The notes: generated by a model not told the origin, from the letters alone. 64,000 nucleotides of DNA from CAYLLD01 sp964425135 (GCA_964425135.1 CAYRKW010000010.1:3671-67670); one strand, 5' to 3'; shown: positions 1 through 9,526, numbered from the stretch's first letter. A program made the numbers and translations.

Positions 1-238
1 CATCGACAATCGCAGCATTCACCTCAACGATCTCGCCATCAAGCGGGGCGATGATGTCGGATGCGGCCTTCACGCTTTCGATCACCACAATCTCATCACC
101 CTTGGCCACCGTCGCGCCAACCTCTGGCAATTCGACAAAGACCAGATCGCCTAGCTCTTCGGTCGCGTGTTTGGTGATGCCCACCGTGATCGTGCCATCG
201 TTATCGGCAAGCCACTCGTGCTCTTCTGTAAATTTCAT
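1..238 (-). CDS. gcvH: Glycine cleavage system H protein (partial, 3' end off the contig)
   Basis: About 79 codons are visible from an ATG at 238; the gene runs off the left edge. H protein carries the lipoyl arm that shuttles the aminomethyl group between the P, T and L proteins of glycine cleavage. The visible part has the family start MKFTEEHEW and the lipoylation site as VVIESVKAAS, where the Lys of ESVKA is the lipoylated residue. It lies 21 bp downstream of gcvT in the same direction, so it is in the riboswitch-controlled operon. gcvP is probably beyond the edge, which is an inference from the usual gene order. Confidence 0.95.
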   Translation of the reverse strand, partial: MKFTEEHEWLADNDGTITVGITKHATEELGDLVFVELPEVGATVAKGDEIVVIESVKAASDIIAPLDGEIVEVNAAIVD

Positions 239-259
239 GTCGGTCTCCCTCTCTTTTGT

Positions 260-1372
260 TTATCGTTTGAAGTTATGCGGCACGAACGGCATGTCCGTGA
301 TGCGTGCAGGCAACCGTTTGCCGCGCACGTCGCCGAAAATGATTGCACCCGATTTCGCTGCATCGCGGTGGACATAGGCCATCGAGACAGGCGCGCCGAC
401 GCTCGGGCCAAAGCCGCCTGATGTGATAACGCCAATAATTTTGTCAGAGCTTACATCCGCATAGAGCGGCGTATCGGCCCGCATGGGCGCGCGCCCCTCG
501 GGCAGCAAACCCACCCGCTTGCGCGGCGCACCGTCTTTCAAGTCGCGAAAAATCTCATCTGCGCCTGCAAATCCGCCTTCGCGCGCGCCGCCGGGGCGTC
601 GCGATTTTTGGATGGCCCAGACCAAGCCCGCCTCAATCGGCGAGCTATGGGCGTCAATATCCGATCCATAGAGGCAAAGCCCAGCTTCAAGCCGCAACGA
701 ATCGCGCGCGCCCAAACCGATCAGCGCGACCGCATCCATATCTAAAAGCGCAGCGGCAACCGGCTCAAGCCCGTCGCTTGGCATGGAGATCTCGAACCCG
801 TCCTCGCCGGTGTAACCAGAGCGCGAAATGATGCAATCGACGCCCAAAACATGCGCCTCGATCACGTCCATGAAGGCCATATCAGCAACCTGCGGCGTAA
901 ACTCTGCCAAAACCGCTTCGGCGCTTGGGCCTTGCAAGGCCAGCAACCCGCGATCCTCCAGCATCTCGATCTCGCACCCGTCGATACCGTCTCGCAAAAG
1001 GCCAAGATCGTGCTCCTTGCGCGCGGCATTGACGACCAGCAAGAAATGATCGCCGCGATTGGCGATCATCAGATCATCCTCGATCCCGCCCGCGCTGTTT
1101 GTGAACATCGCATAGCGCTGCCGACCTTCCGCCAGACCGACCACATCCACAGGCACCAAAGCCTCAAGCGCTTCAGCTGCATTTTCGCCCGAAATCCTGA
1201 TCTGCCCCATGTGGCTGACATCAAAAAGACCAGCGGCTTTGCGGCAATGCAGATGCTCCTCCAGCACCCCCAAGGGATATTGGACAGGCATCTCATACCC
1301 CGCAAAGGGTACCATTTTGGCACCATGCTTGACGTGAAAATCGTAAAGGGCAGTGCGTTTTGTGCTCGTCAT
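260..1372 (-). CDS. gcvT: Aminomethyltransferase (glycine cleavage T protein)
   Basis: This is the T protein of glycine cleavage, which transfers the methylene group from aminomethylated H protein to tetrahydrofolate and releases ammonia. At 370 residues it has normal family length. The N-terminus reads TALYDFHVKHGAKMVPFAGY followed by LFDVSHMGQI, both conserved in GcvT, and the folate-binding region has SRSGYTGEDGFEI. The C-terminal barrel ends with GPSVGAPVSMAYV. The ATG at 1372 is preceded by a tandem glycine riboswitch, and gcvH follows after 21 bp. The gene looks intact. Confidence 0.96.
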   Translation of the reverse strand: MTSTKRTALYDFHVKHGAKMVPFAGYEMPVQYPLGVLEEHLHCRKAAGLFDVSHMGQIRISGENAAEALEALVPVDVVGLAEGRQRYAMFTNSAGGIEDDLMIANRGDHFLLVVNAARKEHDLGLLRDGIDGCEIEMLEDRGLLALQGPSAEAVLAEFTPQVADMAFMDVIEAHVLGVDCIISRSGYTGEDGFEISMPSDGLEPVAAALLDMDAVALIGLGARDSLRLEAGLCLYGSDIDAHSSPIEAGLVWAIQKSRRPGGAREGGFAGADEIFRDLKDGAPRKRVGLLPEGRAPMRADTPLYADVSSDKIIGVITSGGFGPSVGAPVSMAYVHRDAAKSGAIIFGDVRGKRLPARITDMPFVPHNFKR

Positions 1373-1409
1373 CAGGCGTCATCCAAACATGGCCGAATTA
1401 TTCGGTCAA

Positions 1410-1600
1410 TGACGCCCCATCTGTCCTTCTGCCTGAGATCGCTATCCCTTCGGCGGGCGCATGTGGCGCCTCTCTCCAGATGTTCTCAAAGATCTTCAGT
1501 GGTCCTTTTGCCTGAGAGTTTCCGGGGCGCGGTTGCTCCTTCGGCCCGGGCGCAATGCCCGTGTCTCCCACAAGATCTTCTTAGCCTCCCTAGTCAATAA
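1410..1600 (-). promoter_or_regulatory. Tandem glycine riboswitch upstream of gcvT
   Basis: Read on the minus strand, two glycine aptamer-like modules lie in tandem. The first (about 1585 to 1495) has GGGAGA, then GCCGAAGGAGCAA and CTCAGGCAAAAGGACC. The second (about 1480 to 1410) has GGAGAG, then GCCGAAGGG and CTCAGGCAGAAGGAC. These are the conserved cores of the glycine riboswitch, which normally turns on gcv genes when glycine is in excess. Between the second aptamer and the start codon is an imperfect inverted repeat (1391-1407, arms GGCCGAA and TTCGGTC) that could be part of the expression platform. That last role is an inference. Confidence 0.93.
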
Positions 1601-1663
1601 TCTGCCATCGGTCAATATAGCAATGCTGGACGATTGCGGGCGCGCTCGTTACCGTCGCCGCGT

Positions 1664-3079
1664 ATGACTGAGACCGCCGCGCAAACTGCCCTGCTTGATC
1701 TGGACCCGCTGAGTGTGCCTGAGACGATTGTGCGCGACGCAATTGCCAAAGGCCTGCGCGCCAATCTTGCGCCTGATGGCACCGATACAGACCGAACCAT
1801 CCGCGCTGCCTTTGTGCGCGCCATGGCAATCGGCGCGTCAGGCACTCAGCGCGGGGTGCGGATCGAAAATGCGATCATTGATGGACCGCTCGATCTGGAT
1901 TTTTCCACCCTCGACGGTCGGCTTGTCCTGTCGCATTGCCAGATCGCCGAAGGTCTGAGCGCGCGCGAGGCGCGGCTGACATCGCTCGATCTTTCGGGAA
2001 GCAAAATCACCTCGCTTGATCTGAGCGGGATGACTTGCACGGGGGATGTTCTTCTGACCGAGGGCTTCCGCGCATCGGAGGGCGCACGCCTTCAGGGTGC
2101 CTCGATCGGTGGTGATCTAAGCTGTATTCGCGGCAGTTTCGCCAATGAAGGCGATCCCTCCTTTGATGCGCATAACCTGCGGGTGGCGGATGTGTTTTAC
2201 TGGCGCGATGTCAGCGTGGACAAAGGCGCTGTGGTGCTCACAGGCGCGCAAGTTGGCGCGCTTGCCGATAATTTGAAAAGCTGGCCCGATAACGGCCAGC
2301 TTATGATTGACGGGTTCACCTATGGCCGCATTGTCTATGGCGATACATCTGCCGCGCGGCGGCTTAAATGGCTGGAAAAACACGCATCTAACGACTTTCA
2401 ACCGCAACCCTATCAGCAGCTTGCCAAGGTCATCGGCGAGATGGGCCATCGCCACGACCGCAGCCGCGTGATGATGGTGATGGAACGCAAATTTCGCGCC
2501 CAACAAGCCAGGGATATCCTCAGCGGTGGCGATTTTGTCTGGGCTCCCTTGCGCCAACCTTACAACTACCTGCGCGCAGGATTGCACAGCGGTTGGGACA
2601 AAGTTTTGCGCTATCTGGTCGGCTACGGCTACCGCCCATGGTGGGCGCTCTGGTGGGCCTTGCCGCTCATCTTCGCTATGGCGGTTTTTGCGCAAAAAGT
2701 CTGGGATGAGGGTGATTTTGCCCCCAATGCACCGCCCGCCCTGATGAGCGCGTCCTGGCAGAGCCTTGCAACCGACAGCAGCGTTGCGAATCCGGCGGCA
2801 GTCTGGTCCTGCACCCCGCCCAACGGTGCAGATGATGAAGATTATCCCTGCCAGATGCAGGCTGGGCGCGACTATGAGACGTTCAAATCCCATCTTTATG
2901 CGATTGATCTGTTTGTTCCGCTGATCAATCTGGGTCAGGAAGATGCCTGGGCACCGTCAACGTCGCGTGGCGACTGGGGCAGGGCGGCGCATCAAATTCA
3001 ATGGCTCGTTAAAATCATCGGTTGGGTCATAACCGCGCTTGTCGCAGGCGCCGTCGCCGGCATCATCCGCAACGATTGA
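1664..3079 (+). CDS. Beta-helix-like protein with C-terminal membrane segments, function unknown
   Basis: The protein has 471 residues from the ATG at 1664; an in-frame TTG at 1634 is a less likely start because the added residues look like untranslated leader. The N-terminal 180 residues contain short repeats such as LTSLDLSGSKITSLDLSG and GASIGGDLSCIRG, the pattern of a pentapeptide-repeat or bactofilin-type beta-helix. The C-terminal part has two hydrophobic segments, WWALWWALPLIFAMAVFA and IIGWVITALVAGAVAGII, around a Cys-containing loop. This suggests an inner-membrane protein with a cytoplasmic beta-helix. I do not recognise a defined function. It is divergent from gcvT and convergent with rsgA. 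Confidence 0.8.
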   Translation: MTETAAQTALLDLDPLSVPETIVRDAIAKGLRANLAPDGTDTDRTIRAAFVRAMAIGASGTQRGVRIENAIIDGPLDLDFSTLDGRLVLSHCQIAEGLSAREARLTSLDLSGSKITSLDLSGMTCTGDVLLTEGFRASEGARLQGASIGGDLSCIRGSFANEGDPSFDAHNLRVADVFYWRDVSVDKGAVVLTGAQVGALADNLKSWPDNGQLMIDGFTYGRIVYGDTSAARRLKWLEKHASNDFQPQPYQQLAKVIGEMGHRHDRSRVMMVMERKFRAQQARDILSGGDFVWAPLRQPYNYLRAGLHSGWDKVLRYLVGYGYRPWWALWWALPLIFAMAVFAQKVWDEGDFAPNAPPALMSASWQSLATDSSVANPAAVWSCTPPNGADDEDYPCQMQAGRDYETFKSHLYAIDLFVPLINLGQEDAWAPSTSRGDWGRAAHQIQWLVKIIGWVITALVAGAVAGIIRND

Positions 3080-3093
3080 CAGGCCCATCAAAA

Positions 3094-3165
3094 GGTGAGC
3101 CGCGATGCGGCTCGCATCGTTGTTTTGCGCTTGCGCGCGCAGCGGGATATTTTTGAACCAAAGAA
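3094..3165. repeat. Composite intergenic repeat, copy C (convergent terminator-like element)
   Basis: A perfect 7-bp stem with a 3-nt loop (GAGCCGC / GCGGCTC, 3097-3113) is followed by a GCGC-rich second hairpin and the box GGGATATTTTTGAACC. The last 42 bp (3124-3165) are identical to 62733-62774 in copy D. It sits between the convergent ends of the beta-helix gene and rsgA, so a bidirectional terminator role is plausible. Confidence 0.85.
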
Positions 3166-3202
3166 ATGTGTTGGTTTTGGTAGGGCGCGGTTTTGGTGCT
3201 GC

Positions 3203-4297
3203 TCAGTCTTCCCGCCAGCGTCCGGCTTTTTTCTCCAGCATGGTGCGTTTGACCCGTTTTCCGAATTGTTTGTCGGCGCTGCGCCGCTCCGAGAGTGTCG
3301 CTGAGTTGAACGCTTCTTCGGCGATGAGCTTGCGCCATCGGTTGAGGCGCGGTTCGTCGATCTCGCCTGCCGCAAGCGCGGCCAGCACGGCGCATCCCGG
3401 CTCGCTTTCATGGCGGCAATCGTTGAAGCGGCAATCGGCGGCAAGCGCGCTGAGATCTGCAAAGACGTTTTCAATCCCCAAGGCCGCATCAGCAAGTTGC
3501 AACTCGCGCATCCCGGGCGTGTCCAGCACCAGACAGCCGCCCTCAACCAGATGCAATTGCCGCCGCGTTGTTGTATGCCGCCCCTTGGCATCATGTTCGC
3601 GAATGGCTTGTGTCTCAATAGAAGATGTTCCCGAAAGCGCATTGCTCAGCGTCGACTTTCCAACGCCTGACGAGCCCAGAAACGCCACCGTTTGCCCCGC
3701 TTTGCACCACGGCGCGAGCTGCTCTTTTGGCGCGTCTCCACGCGCATCGAGTGCAAGCGCTGGTACCGCGTCTGATATGCGTGCAGCTTGCGCCACATAT
3801 GTCGAAGGATCGTCCACCAGATCGGATTTTGTGATCACGATAACAGGCGCAATCTCCGCCTCAAACGCCAGCGCTACGAAGCGCTCGAGCCGTGCGATGT
3901 TGAAATCCTGATTGCAGGAGGTGACGATAAAGCCTGTATCGATATTGGCCGCAATAAGTTGGAAGCGCACATCCGTGCCAGGTGCGCGGCGTTTCATGAG
4001 GCTCTTGCGCTCCAGAACCTTGCTGTGGGCGGGCAAATCCTGATTGAGGAGCAGCCAGTCACCCACTGTCACATCGCTGCGTGGCGGGATCATCAGGTCG
4101 ATCTTGTTGCCGATGACATGCAGCCCGCTGCGATGTACTTCGACAATGCGCACAGGCGGCGTTTGCATCAGAGCGTCGGCGCTCAGCTGTTGCGCGAAAT
4201 AAGGCTGCCAGCCGTATTGGAGAAGCGTGGAGGGTGCGACGGACGTGCTGGCAGCAGATGTGCCGCCAAGGGTGAATTTCGAATAGTCTTTGGTCAT
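3203..4297 (-). CDS. rsgA: Small-ribosomal-subunit biogenesis GTPase RsgA
   Basis: RsgA is a circularly permuted GTPase that acts late in 30S subunit maturation and releases RbfA. The 364-residue protein has an N-terminal OB-like region. The permuted GTPase motifs follow: TKSD (G4, about residue 156), the P-loop GSSGVGKST (208-216), the KGRHTTT switch region and DTPGMREL (G3). A C-terminal zinc knuckle reads CRFNDCRHESEPGC. A basic tail closes the protein, as expected for rRNA binding. The length fits the family. It is transcribed divergently from priA. Confidence 0.94.
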   Translation of the reverse strand: MTKDYSKFTLGGTSAASTSVAPSTLLQYGWQPYFAQQLSADALMQTPPVRIVEVHRSGLHVIGNKIDLMIPPRSDVTVGDWLLLNQDLPAHSKVLERKSLMKRRAPGTDVRFQLIAANIDTGFIVTSCNQDFNIARLERFVALAFEAEIAPVIVITKSDLVDDPSTYVAQAARISDAVPALALDARGDAPKEQLAPWCKAGQTVAFLGSSGVGKSTLSNALSGTSSIETQAIREHDAKGRHTTTRRQLHLVEGGCLVLDTPGMRELQLADAALGIENVFADLSALAADCRFNDCRHESEPGCAVLAALAAGEIDEPRLNRWRKLIAEEAFNSATLSERRSADKQFGKRVKRTMLEKKAGRWRED

Positions 4298-4405
4298 GTA
4301 TCAGGCTTTCACGGGGGTGCCGCGTCGATCTGGCGGCACTATGTCAGGTGCGCATTGCGCGGGGCGCGCTGACAGCGCGGCCTTGCAGTGCATTTATCGT
4401 CCATG

Positions 4406-4421
4406 GAACGGCGCGCCGTTC
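4406..4421. promoter_or_regulatory. Perfect 16-bp palindrome in the rsgA-priA divergent spacer
   Basis: The sequence GAACGGCGCGCCGTTC is a perfect palindrome, 109 bp upstream of rsgA and 118 bp upstream of the chosen priA start. It could be an operator or simply a GC-rich hairpin. No regulator is suggested by the neighbours. Confidence 0.3.
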
Positions 4422-4538
4422 GTGCCTGACTAGGCCATGAAACCTCCGTGTGACGTATCCGATCAGCCTACCGCGCAAAAACGCCGCGCTCAAGGAGCAT
4501 GTTGCGCTTCCTGCGATCTTGCAGGTATCACCGCGGGG

Positions 4539-6740
4539 ATGAACGCAGATGAAGCTGAGTTTTTTACCGAAGATGAGTTGGTTGCGGTTTTGACGACGCA
4601 ACCCCTGGGCCGTTTGCTCGACTATAAAGCGCCCGATGGTGGGTTGCGGATCGGTGCGTTTGTTATGGTTCCTTTGGGTCCGCGGACCACCTTGGGCGTT
4701 GTCTGGGGGCCGGGGGCTGGTGATTTTGACCGCGCCAAAATCCGGCGCGTGAAAGACGTGATCGATCTGCCGCCGATGACGCGGTCGATGCGCCAGTTTA
4801 TGGAGCGGATGGCCGATTACACGCTTTGCCCGCTCGAAACCGTGCTGCGCCTTGCCACACGCATGCCGGGGATCGCCGATGGTCCCAAGGTGCGCAAGAT
4901 CATCACCGCTGGCGATCGGGAGCCAGACCGAATGACCCGCGCCCGCGAGCAGGTGCTTGCGGTGATGGAGGATCACGAGGGGATGAATTTTGCTGCTGGC
5001 GAGTTGGCGGGTCTGGCGGGGGTGAGTGCTTCGGTCGTCAACGGGTTGGTTGCGCAAGGGGTGCTTGTCGAGAAAACCGCCCCGCGCGATGCGCCCTTCC
5101 TGCCGCTTGATCCAGACAGAGCAGGCAAGACGCTTTCGGTGGAGCAGAAAAGCGCAGCGAAGTCGTTGCAGGACGCGCTAGGGTCGAAAAAATTTGGCGT
5201 CACGCTTCTCAAAGGTGTGACCGGATCGGGGAAGACGGAAGTCTATCTTGAAGCGGTCGCAGATGCCTTGCGCGGTGGGCGACAAGCGCTTGTTCTGCTG
5301 CCGGAGATCGCGCTCACGGTCGAGTTTCTCTCTCGCGTGGAAGCGCGTTTTGGCTCGCGCCCCGCCGAATGGCACTCGGGCATCACGATGTCAGAACGCC
5401 GCCGCAGTTTTCGCGCGGTGGCCACCGGTGAGGCGCGTTTGGTGGTCGGCGCGCGCTCTGCGCTGTTCCTGCCGTTCTCCCAGCTTGGTCTGGTGATCGT
5501 GGATGAGGAACACGACGGGTCCTACAAGCAGGAAGATGGCGCGATTTATAACGCCCGTGATATGGCTGTTTTGCGCGCCTCGCTTGTGGGGGCGCATGTG
5601 GTGCTGGCCACGGCAACGCCCTCGCTCGAAAGCTGGGCCAACGCCAAGGCGGGCAAATATGGCCGGATTGATCTGCATGAGCGTTACGGCGATGCGGTGC
5701 TGCCGGAAATGGCCGCGATTGACCTGCGCGCCAGCAAGCCCGAGCGCAACAAGTGGATATCGCCAGCGCTGTTCGGCGAGATCAACGCGCGGCTGAGTGA
5801 TGGCGAGCAATCGCTCCTCTTTCTCAACCGCCGCGGCTTTGCGCCCATTACCGTCTGCCGATCCTGTGGGGAGCAAATCGGCTGCGATCATTGCGATGCG
5901 CGGATGGTGGAGCACCGGTTTCTTGCGCGGCTGATGTGCCATCAATGCGGCGAGAGCAAACCGGTGCCGACTGCCTGTCCGTCCTGCCAAGCCGAAGAGA
6001 CGCTCTGTGCCCTTGGACCAGGGGTTGAGCGGCTTGCAGAAGAGGCCGAAGCGCTTTTTCCAAATGCGCGTATCGCGATCCTGAGTTCAGATTTGGCCGA
6101 TAGCGCCCGCAAGCTCAAAGCCCGCATTGACGAAATAGCGGGCGGCGGCGCTGATATCATCATAGGCACGCAAATGGTCGCCAAAGGTCACAACTTTCCG
6201 CTTCTGACACTCGTGGGTGTGATCGATGCGGATCTGGGGCTTCAGGGCGGGGATATGCGGGCGGCGGAGAAGTCGTTCCAACTGATCCGGCAGGTCGCTG
6301 GCCGGGCAGGGCGGGCGGATAAGCCGGGCCTTGCGCTCTTGCAGACCCATCAGCCCGATCACCCGGTCATCAAGGCAATACTGTCGGGTGAGGATGAGGC
6401 GTTCTGGGAGGCCGAAGCGGGTGAGAGACACGCTGCCGGATCGCCGCCCTATGGCAAAATGGCGGGGATTATCCTCTCTGGCCCGGACGAGCGCGTGCTC
6501 TACGATTTTGCCGGATATATGGCCCGCAAATCGGGTGTTCTGACCGCATCAGGCGCGCAGCTTTTCGGTCCTGCCACAGCGCCGGTTGCACGCATTCGTG
6601 GGCGGCACAGAGCGCGGATGTTGATTAAAGCACCCAAAGGCGCAGCGCTTCAAGCGCCCATCCGTGCGTGGCTCGCGCAGTTCACACCGCCGGCCAACCT
6701 TCGCGTCGTCGTCGATATCGATCCACAGACATTCTATTGA
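4539..6740 (+). CDS. priA: Primosomal replication restart helicase PriA
   Basis: PriA is a 3'-to-5' DNA helicase that recognises stalled forks and reloads the replisome. Helicase motifs are clear: Walker A GVTGSGKTEVY, DEEHDGSYKQ (motif II) and GTQMVAKGHNFP near motif V. An inserted zinc-binding region has paired cysteines (CRSCGEQIGCDHC and, further on, CHQCG and CPSC). I start at the ATG at 4539, which follows ACCGCGGGG and gives 733 residues, the usual length. The same frame is open back to 4437, but those 34 residues do not resemble PriA. Confidence 0.95.
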   Translation: MNADEAEFFTEDELVAVLTTQPLGRLLDYKAPDGGLRIGAFVMVPLGPRTTLGVVWGPGAGDFDRAKIRRVKDVIDLPPMTRSMRQFMERMADYTLCPLETVLRLATRMPGIADGPKVRKIITAGDREPDRMTRAREQVLAVMEDHEGMNFAAGELAGLAGVSASVVNGLVAQGVLVEKTAPRDAPFLPLDPDRAGKTLSVEQKSAAKSLQDALGSKKFGVTLLKGVTGSGKTEVYLEAVADALRGGRQALVLLPEIALTVEFLSRVEARFGSRPAEWHSGITMSERRRSFRAVATGEARLVVGARSALFLPFSQLGLVIVDEEHDGSYKQEDGAIYNARDMAVLRASLVGAHVVLATATPSLESWANAKAGKYGRIDLHERYGDAVLPEMAAIDLRASKPERNKWISPALFGEINARLSDGEQSLLFLNRRGFAPITVCRSCGEQIGCDHCDARMVEHRFLARLMCHQCGESKPVPTACPSCQAEETLCALGPGVERLAEEAEALFPNARIAILSSDLADSARKLKARIDEIAGGGADIIIGTQMVAKGHNFPLLTLVGVIDADLGLQGGDMRAAEKSFQLIRQVAGRAGRADKPGLALLQTHQPDHPVIKAILSGEDEAFWEAEAGERHAAGSPPYGKMAGIILSGPDERVLYDFAGYMARKSGVLTASGAQLFGPATAPVARIRGRHRARMLIKAPKGAALQAPIRAWLAQFTPPANLRVVVDIDPQTFY

Positions 6741-6810
6741 TCCGCGTTGATGCGGCACGCTCTTGTGGCTAGAACGGTCCTGTAGTCCAGTTCAAACGCG
6801 AGACAGTCCC

Positions 6811-7560
6811 ATGCCCGATTTCGCCCGCTATCCCAGCCTGAAAGACAAAGCGATCCTGATCACAGGCGGCGCGTCTGGCATCGGTGCGCTTACGGTTGAG
6901 GCGTTTGCTGAGCAGGGCGCACGCGTTGCGTTTTTGGACCGGGACGCTGAGGCGAGCAAGGCGGTATCCGAACGTACAGGTGCGGCCCATGCCATCTGCG
7001 ATCTGCGCGATATCGAGGCTATGCAGTCCGCTATCACGAGCCTTGCTGAGGAACTTGGCTCCTTTGCTGTTCTGGTCAATAACGCGGCCCGCGATGACCG
7101 GCATGACTGGAAAGACGTCACGGCCGAGTATTGGGATGAGCGCATGCACACCAACCTGCGCCATATGTTCTTTGCGATCCAATCCGTAGCGCCGGGCATG
7201 ATCGAAGGGGGCGGCGGGTCGATCATCAATCTTGGCTCGAACAGCTGGTGGGAAGCGGGCGGCGGATTTCCCGCATATGCAACTGCCAAAGCCGCCGTAC
7301 ACGGTCTGACCCGTACCATGGCCCGCGATCTTGGGGGGCACCGCATTCGGGTGAACACGGTTGTGCCGGGGTGGATCATGACCGAGCGGCAAAAAGAGCT
7401 TTGGTCCACGCCTGAGGCGTTGGAGGCGCATCGCGCGAGCCAATGCCTGCCCGATCTGATTGATCCTGTTTATGTTGCCCGCATGGTTTTGTTTTTGGCA
7501 TCCGATGATGCGGCGATGTGTACGGCAAATAACTACATGGTCGAAGCCGGCTCGATCTGA
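6811..7560 (+). CDS. SDR-family oxidoreductase, probable sugar 1-dehydrogenase
   Basis: This is a classical short-chain dehydrogenase of 249 residues: nucleotide motif TGGASGIG, NNAA, catalytic Ser in GSNSWW and YATAK. The C-terminal part (WIMTERQ, then ASQCLPDLIDPVYVARMVLFLASDDA and a VEAGS ending) resembles the aldose dehydrogenases of the Caulobacter XylB type. A sugar such as xylose, arabinose or galactose is therefore a likely substrate, which is an inference from memory of that family. The ATG at 6811 fits the SDR N-terminus; the frame is open back to 6763 but the extra residues are not SDR-like. It stands alone after priA. Confidence 0.85.
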   Translation: MPDFARYPSLKDKAILITGGASGIGALTVEAFAEQGARVAFLDRDAEASKAVSERTGAAHAICDLRDIEAMQSAITSLAEELGSFAVLVNNAARDDRHDWKDVTAEYWDERMHTNLRHMFFAIQSVAPGMIEGGGGSIINLGSNSWWEAGGGFPAYATAKAAVHGLTRTMARDLGGHRIRVNTVVPGWIMTERQKELWSTPEALEAHRASQCLPDLIDPVYVARMVLFLASDDAAMCTANNYMVEAGSI

Positions 7561-7569
7561 TCAAATTGC

Positions 7570-7663
7570 GAGCCGACCCGTCGGGTCGTCTCACGACTAT
7601 AGTTTTCGTTCAAGCCACGAAGGCTGTCGCTGCCCGCGACGGGGGAGTATTTGTGCAAATGCG
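7570..7663. repeat. Composite intergenic repeat, divergent copy E
   Basis: It contains a 6-bp stem CGACCC / GGGTCG with a GTC loop near its left end and GGGGGAGTATTTGTGCAAATG near its right end. The architecture (hairpin, GC-rich middle, GTATTT box) matches copies A and B, although the sequence is more diverged. It lies between the convergent ends of the SDR gene and the hydrolase gene. Confidence 0.55.
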
Positions 7664-7671
7664 AAAGGTAA

Positions 7672-8733
7672 TCAGTAACCGGGGATCAGTTCCTGCAACA
7701 GAAGGGTTCCGGTCGCGATATCGGGCGAGAACAGATCGTATTTTCCGGTTAGTGCATTCATCATTGCGATCACTGTTGGTGAGGTCAAAAGCACCGCGTG
7801 ATCGCCGCCATCGCCGGTTGCGAAGGCTGTGAGCGGCACTTCGGTCACGCCCAGCTCTGCCAGTGATCCCGGTTTGCGCAGCGATCCCAGACGGCCAGCC
7901 TTTCCGGTGAGAAAAGCGGAGAACTTGAGCGCGCTGTCTTGCGGTGTTCCGGCGATCACAAACGGGCGCGGCAGGCCATTGATCGTGCGTGCCTGTGCGC
8001 GAAACACATCATTGTCGAGATCGGGCGAGATCAACAGGACGGCTGCGATCCGGTCTTTCACACGATTGTCTGCGCGCAGGCTGAGCGTGCGCAGCGCCTC
8101 CATGATCAGTTGCGAGCCCATGGAGTGACCGACGAGGGCAACGCGCCGGTTTGACGTTGTCAGCGACGCAATCAGATCCGCCAGTTGGTCGCGGGCGATC
8201 AGGACGCTGTCGCGATCATGCACATAGGCCGAGACCTTGCCTGCCGAGGGCCAGCTAAACAAAACGCCGGGTCCGGGTGTGTCGAAATCCGCCTCCAGTT
8301 GCGCGGCGCGATAGACCGCTTCGGGGTGGGTGGTGTTGAAGCCATGGACGAAGATGAACGTCTCATTACCTGTTTTTGAGCGCGCAACCGCGTTCAGAAA
8401 ATCACGCTCTGCGCCAAATTTCTGGCGCGCGATCAGCCCAAAATCGCTTGCCGGATTGGCTTGACCCTTCGGCCAAACCACGGTGCCCTTTTCGCGATTT
8501 GCAGGGACCCAGACGTCATAGGCAGCATATTGCGCAGCAGAACGTGCAACGTCGTAGCGCCCGCCATCGTTGTTTTCGCCGCGCACGGAAACGGAAAAGA
8601 CCCGCTCGATTTGCGCATCATCGGTTTGGTTCACGGTTTGAAAGTGGTGGGTATCGGTGCAAGAAAGCAGCGTGATGAGCGCGGCAATACCGAAGGTCTT
8701 CGCAAGCAGATTATGAGCGTGCCTTCGCATCAT
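7672..8733 (-). CDS. Alpha/beta hydrolase lipoprotein (DUF900 type)
   Basis: The protein has 353 residues from paired ATG codons at 8733, preceded by GGGGGAAGG. The N-terminus is a basic stretch, a hydrophobic segment and LITLLSC, which looks like a lipoprotein signal with a lipobox Cys. The hydrolase domain has FVHGFN (oxyanion region), the nucleophile elbow GHSMGS and a late Asp-His region around GDGGDHAV. Similar DUF900 proteins are called esterase/lipase superfamily enzymes, with substrates unknown. The frame is open to 8850 upstream but those codons do not encode a signal sequence. Confidence 0.85.
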   Translation of the reverse strand: MMRRHAHNLLAKTFGIAALITLLSCTDTHHFQTVNQTDDAQIERVFSVSVRGENNDGGRYDVARSAAQYAAYDVWVPANREKGTVVWPKGQANPASDFGLIARQKFGAERDFLNAVARSKTGNETFIFVHGFNTTHPEAVYRAAQLEADFDTPGPGVLFSWPSAGKVSAYVHDRDSVLIARDQLADLIASLTTSNRRVALVGHSMGSQLIMEALRTLSLRADNRVKDRIAAVLLISPDLDNDVFRAQARTINGLPRPFVIAGTPQDSALKFSAFLTGKAGRLGSLRKPGSLAELGVTEVPLTAFATGDGGDHAVLLTSPTVIAMMNALTGKYDLFSPDIATGTLLLQELIPGY

Positions 8734-8824
8734 CGCCTTCCCCCGTTTCACTCGTCGTGATGGTCTCTGACGGAGAGTATGGCAAATTGCAGTGCTGATT
8801 GTCACGCGCGGTGTAAAATTCGCC

Positions 8825-9526
8825 TCAGCCAACCCCGACATATCGTGCAAATTCGCGGGACCCAGCCGTCAGCTCGCTCACCTGATGGGTGGCAGCGTCG
8901 CGGCCATGATCGATAAAGGTGACGCGCGTACCAATCGAGAGGACCGCATCCACCCGCTGCTCGACAAGCATCACCGCTGTGCCTTCAGCGGCCAGCGAGA
9001 GCAGCAGCTCATGAATGAGCGCAATCACCGACGGTTGCAACCCTTCGCTCGGCTCATCAAGGATCAGCACCTCCGGCTCCAGACAGAGTGCCCGCGCAGT
9101 TGCCAGCATCTGTTGCTCGCCGCCCGAGAGTGTACCTGCCCGCTGGCGCAAACGCTCGCGCAGCTTGGGGAAATGCTCCAGCACACGCTCAACCGTATCC
9201 AGCGGCTTTTTGCGCACCAGAAGTCCAATCTCAAGGTTTTCGGCCACGCTCAAATCCGCGAACAACCGGCGGCCCTGCGGCACATAGCCGATCCCGCGTT
9301 GCGGCCGCTTCTGGGCGGCAAGCCGGTCGATGCGCGCATCGTTCAGGTGAATGGACCCAACGTGCGTGCGCACCAGCCCCATGATCGCTTTGCACAGCGT
9401 GGTTTTGCCCGCGCCATTGCGACCCATCAGGCAGTGAATTTCGCCCTTCTCCAGCCCGAAACTCAGACCGCCCAGAACCTTGACGGGGCCGTAACCGGCA
9501 TGAATATCCTTAACGCTCAGTATCAT
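8825..9526 (-). CDS. livF: ABC transporter ATP-binding protein, LivF type
   Basis: This is the second ATPase of a branched-chain-amino-acid-type importer. The 233 residues carry Walker A GRNGAGKTT, signature LSGGEQQ, Walker B VLILDEPSEGL and the switch His replaced by Gln in the LVEQR segment, as is usual in LivF. It begins within the last codon of livG (ATGA overlap) and is the last gene of the livK-cyclase-livHMGF run. The real cargo cannot be read from the ATPase; the embedded cyclase suggests it may not be a plain amino acid. Confidence 0.92.
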   Translation of the reverse strand: MILSVKDIHAGYGPVKVLGGLSFGLEKGEIHCLMGRNGAGKTTLCKAIMGLVRTHVGSIHLNDARIDRLAAQKRPQRGIGYVPQGRRLFADLSVAENLEIGLLVRKKPLDTVERVLEHFPKLRERLRQRAGTLSGGEQQMLATARALCLEPEVLILDEPSEGLQPSVIALIHELLLSLAAEGTAVMLVEQRVDAVLSIGTRVTFIDHGRDAATHQVSELTAGSREFARYVGVG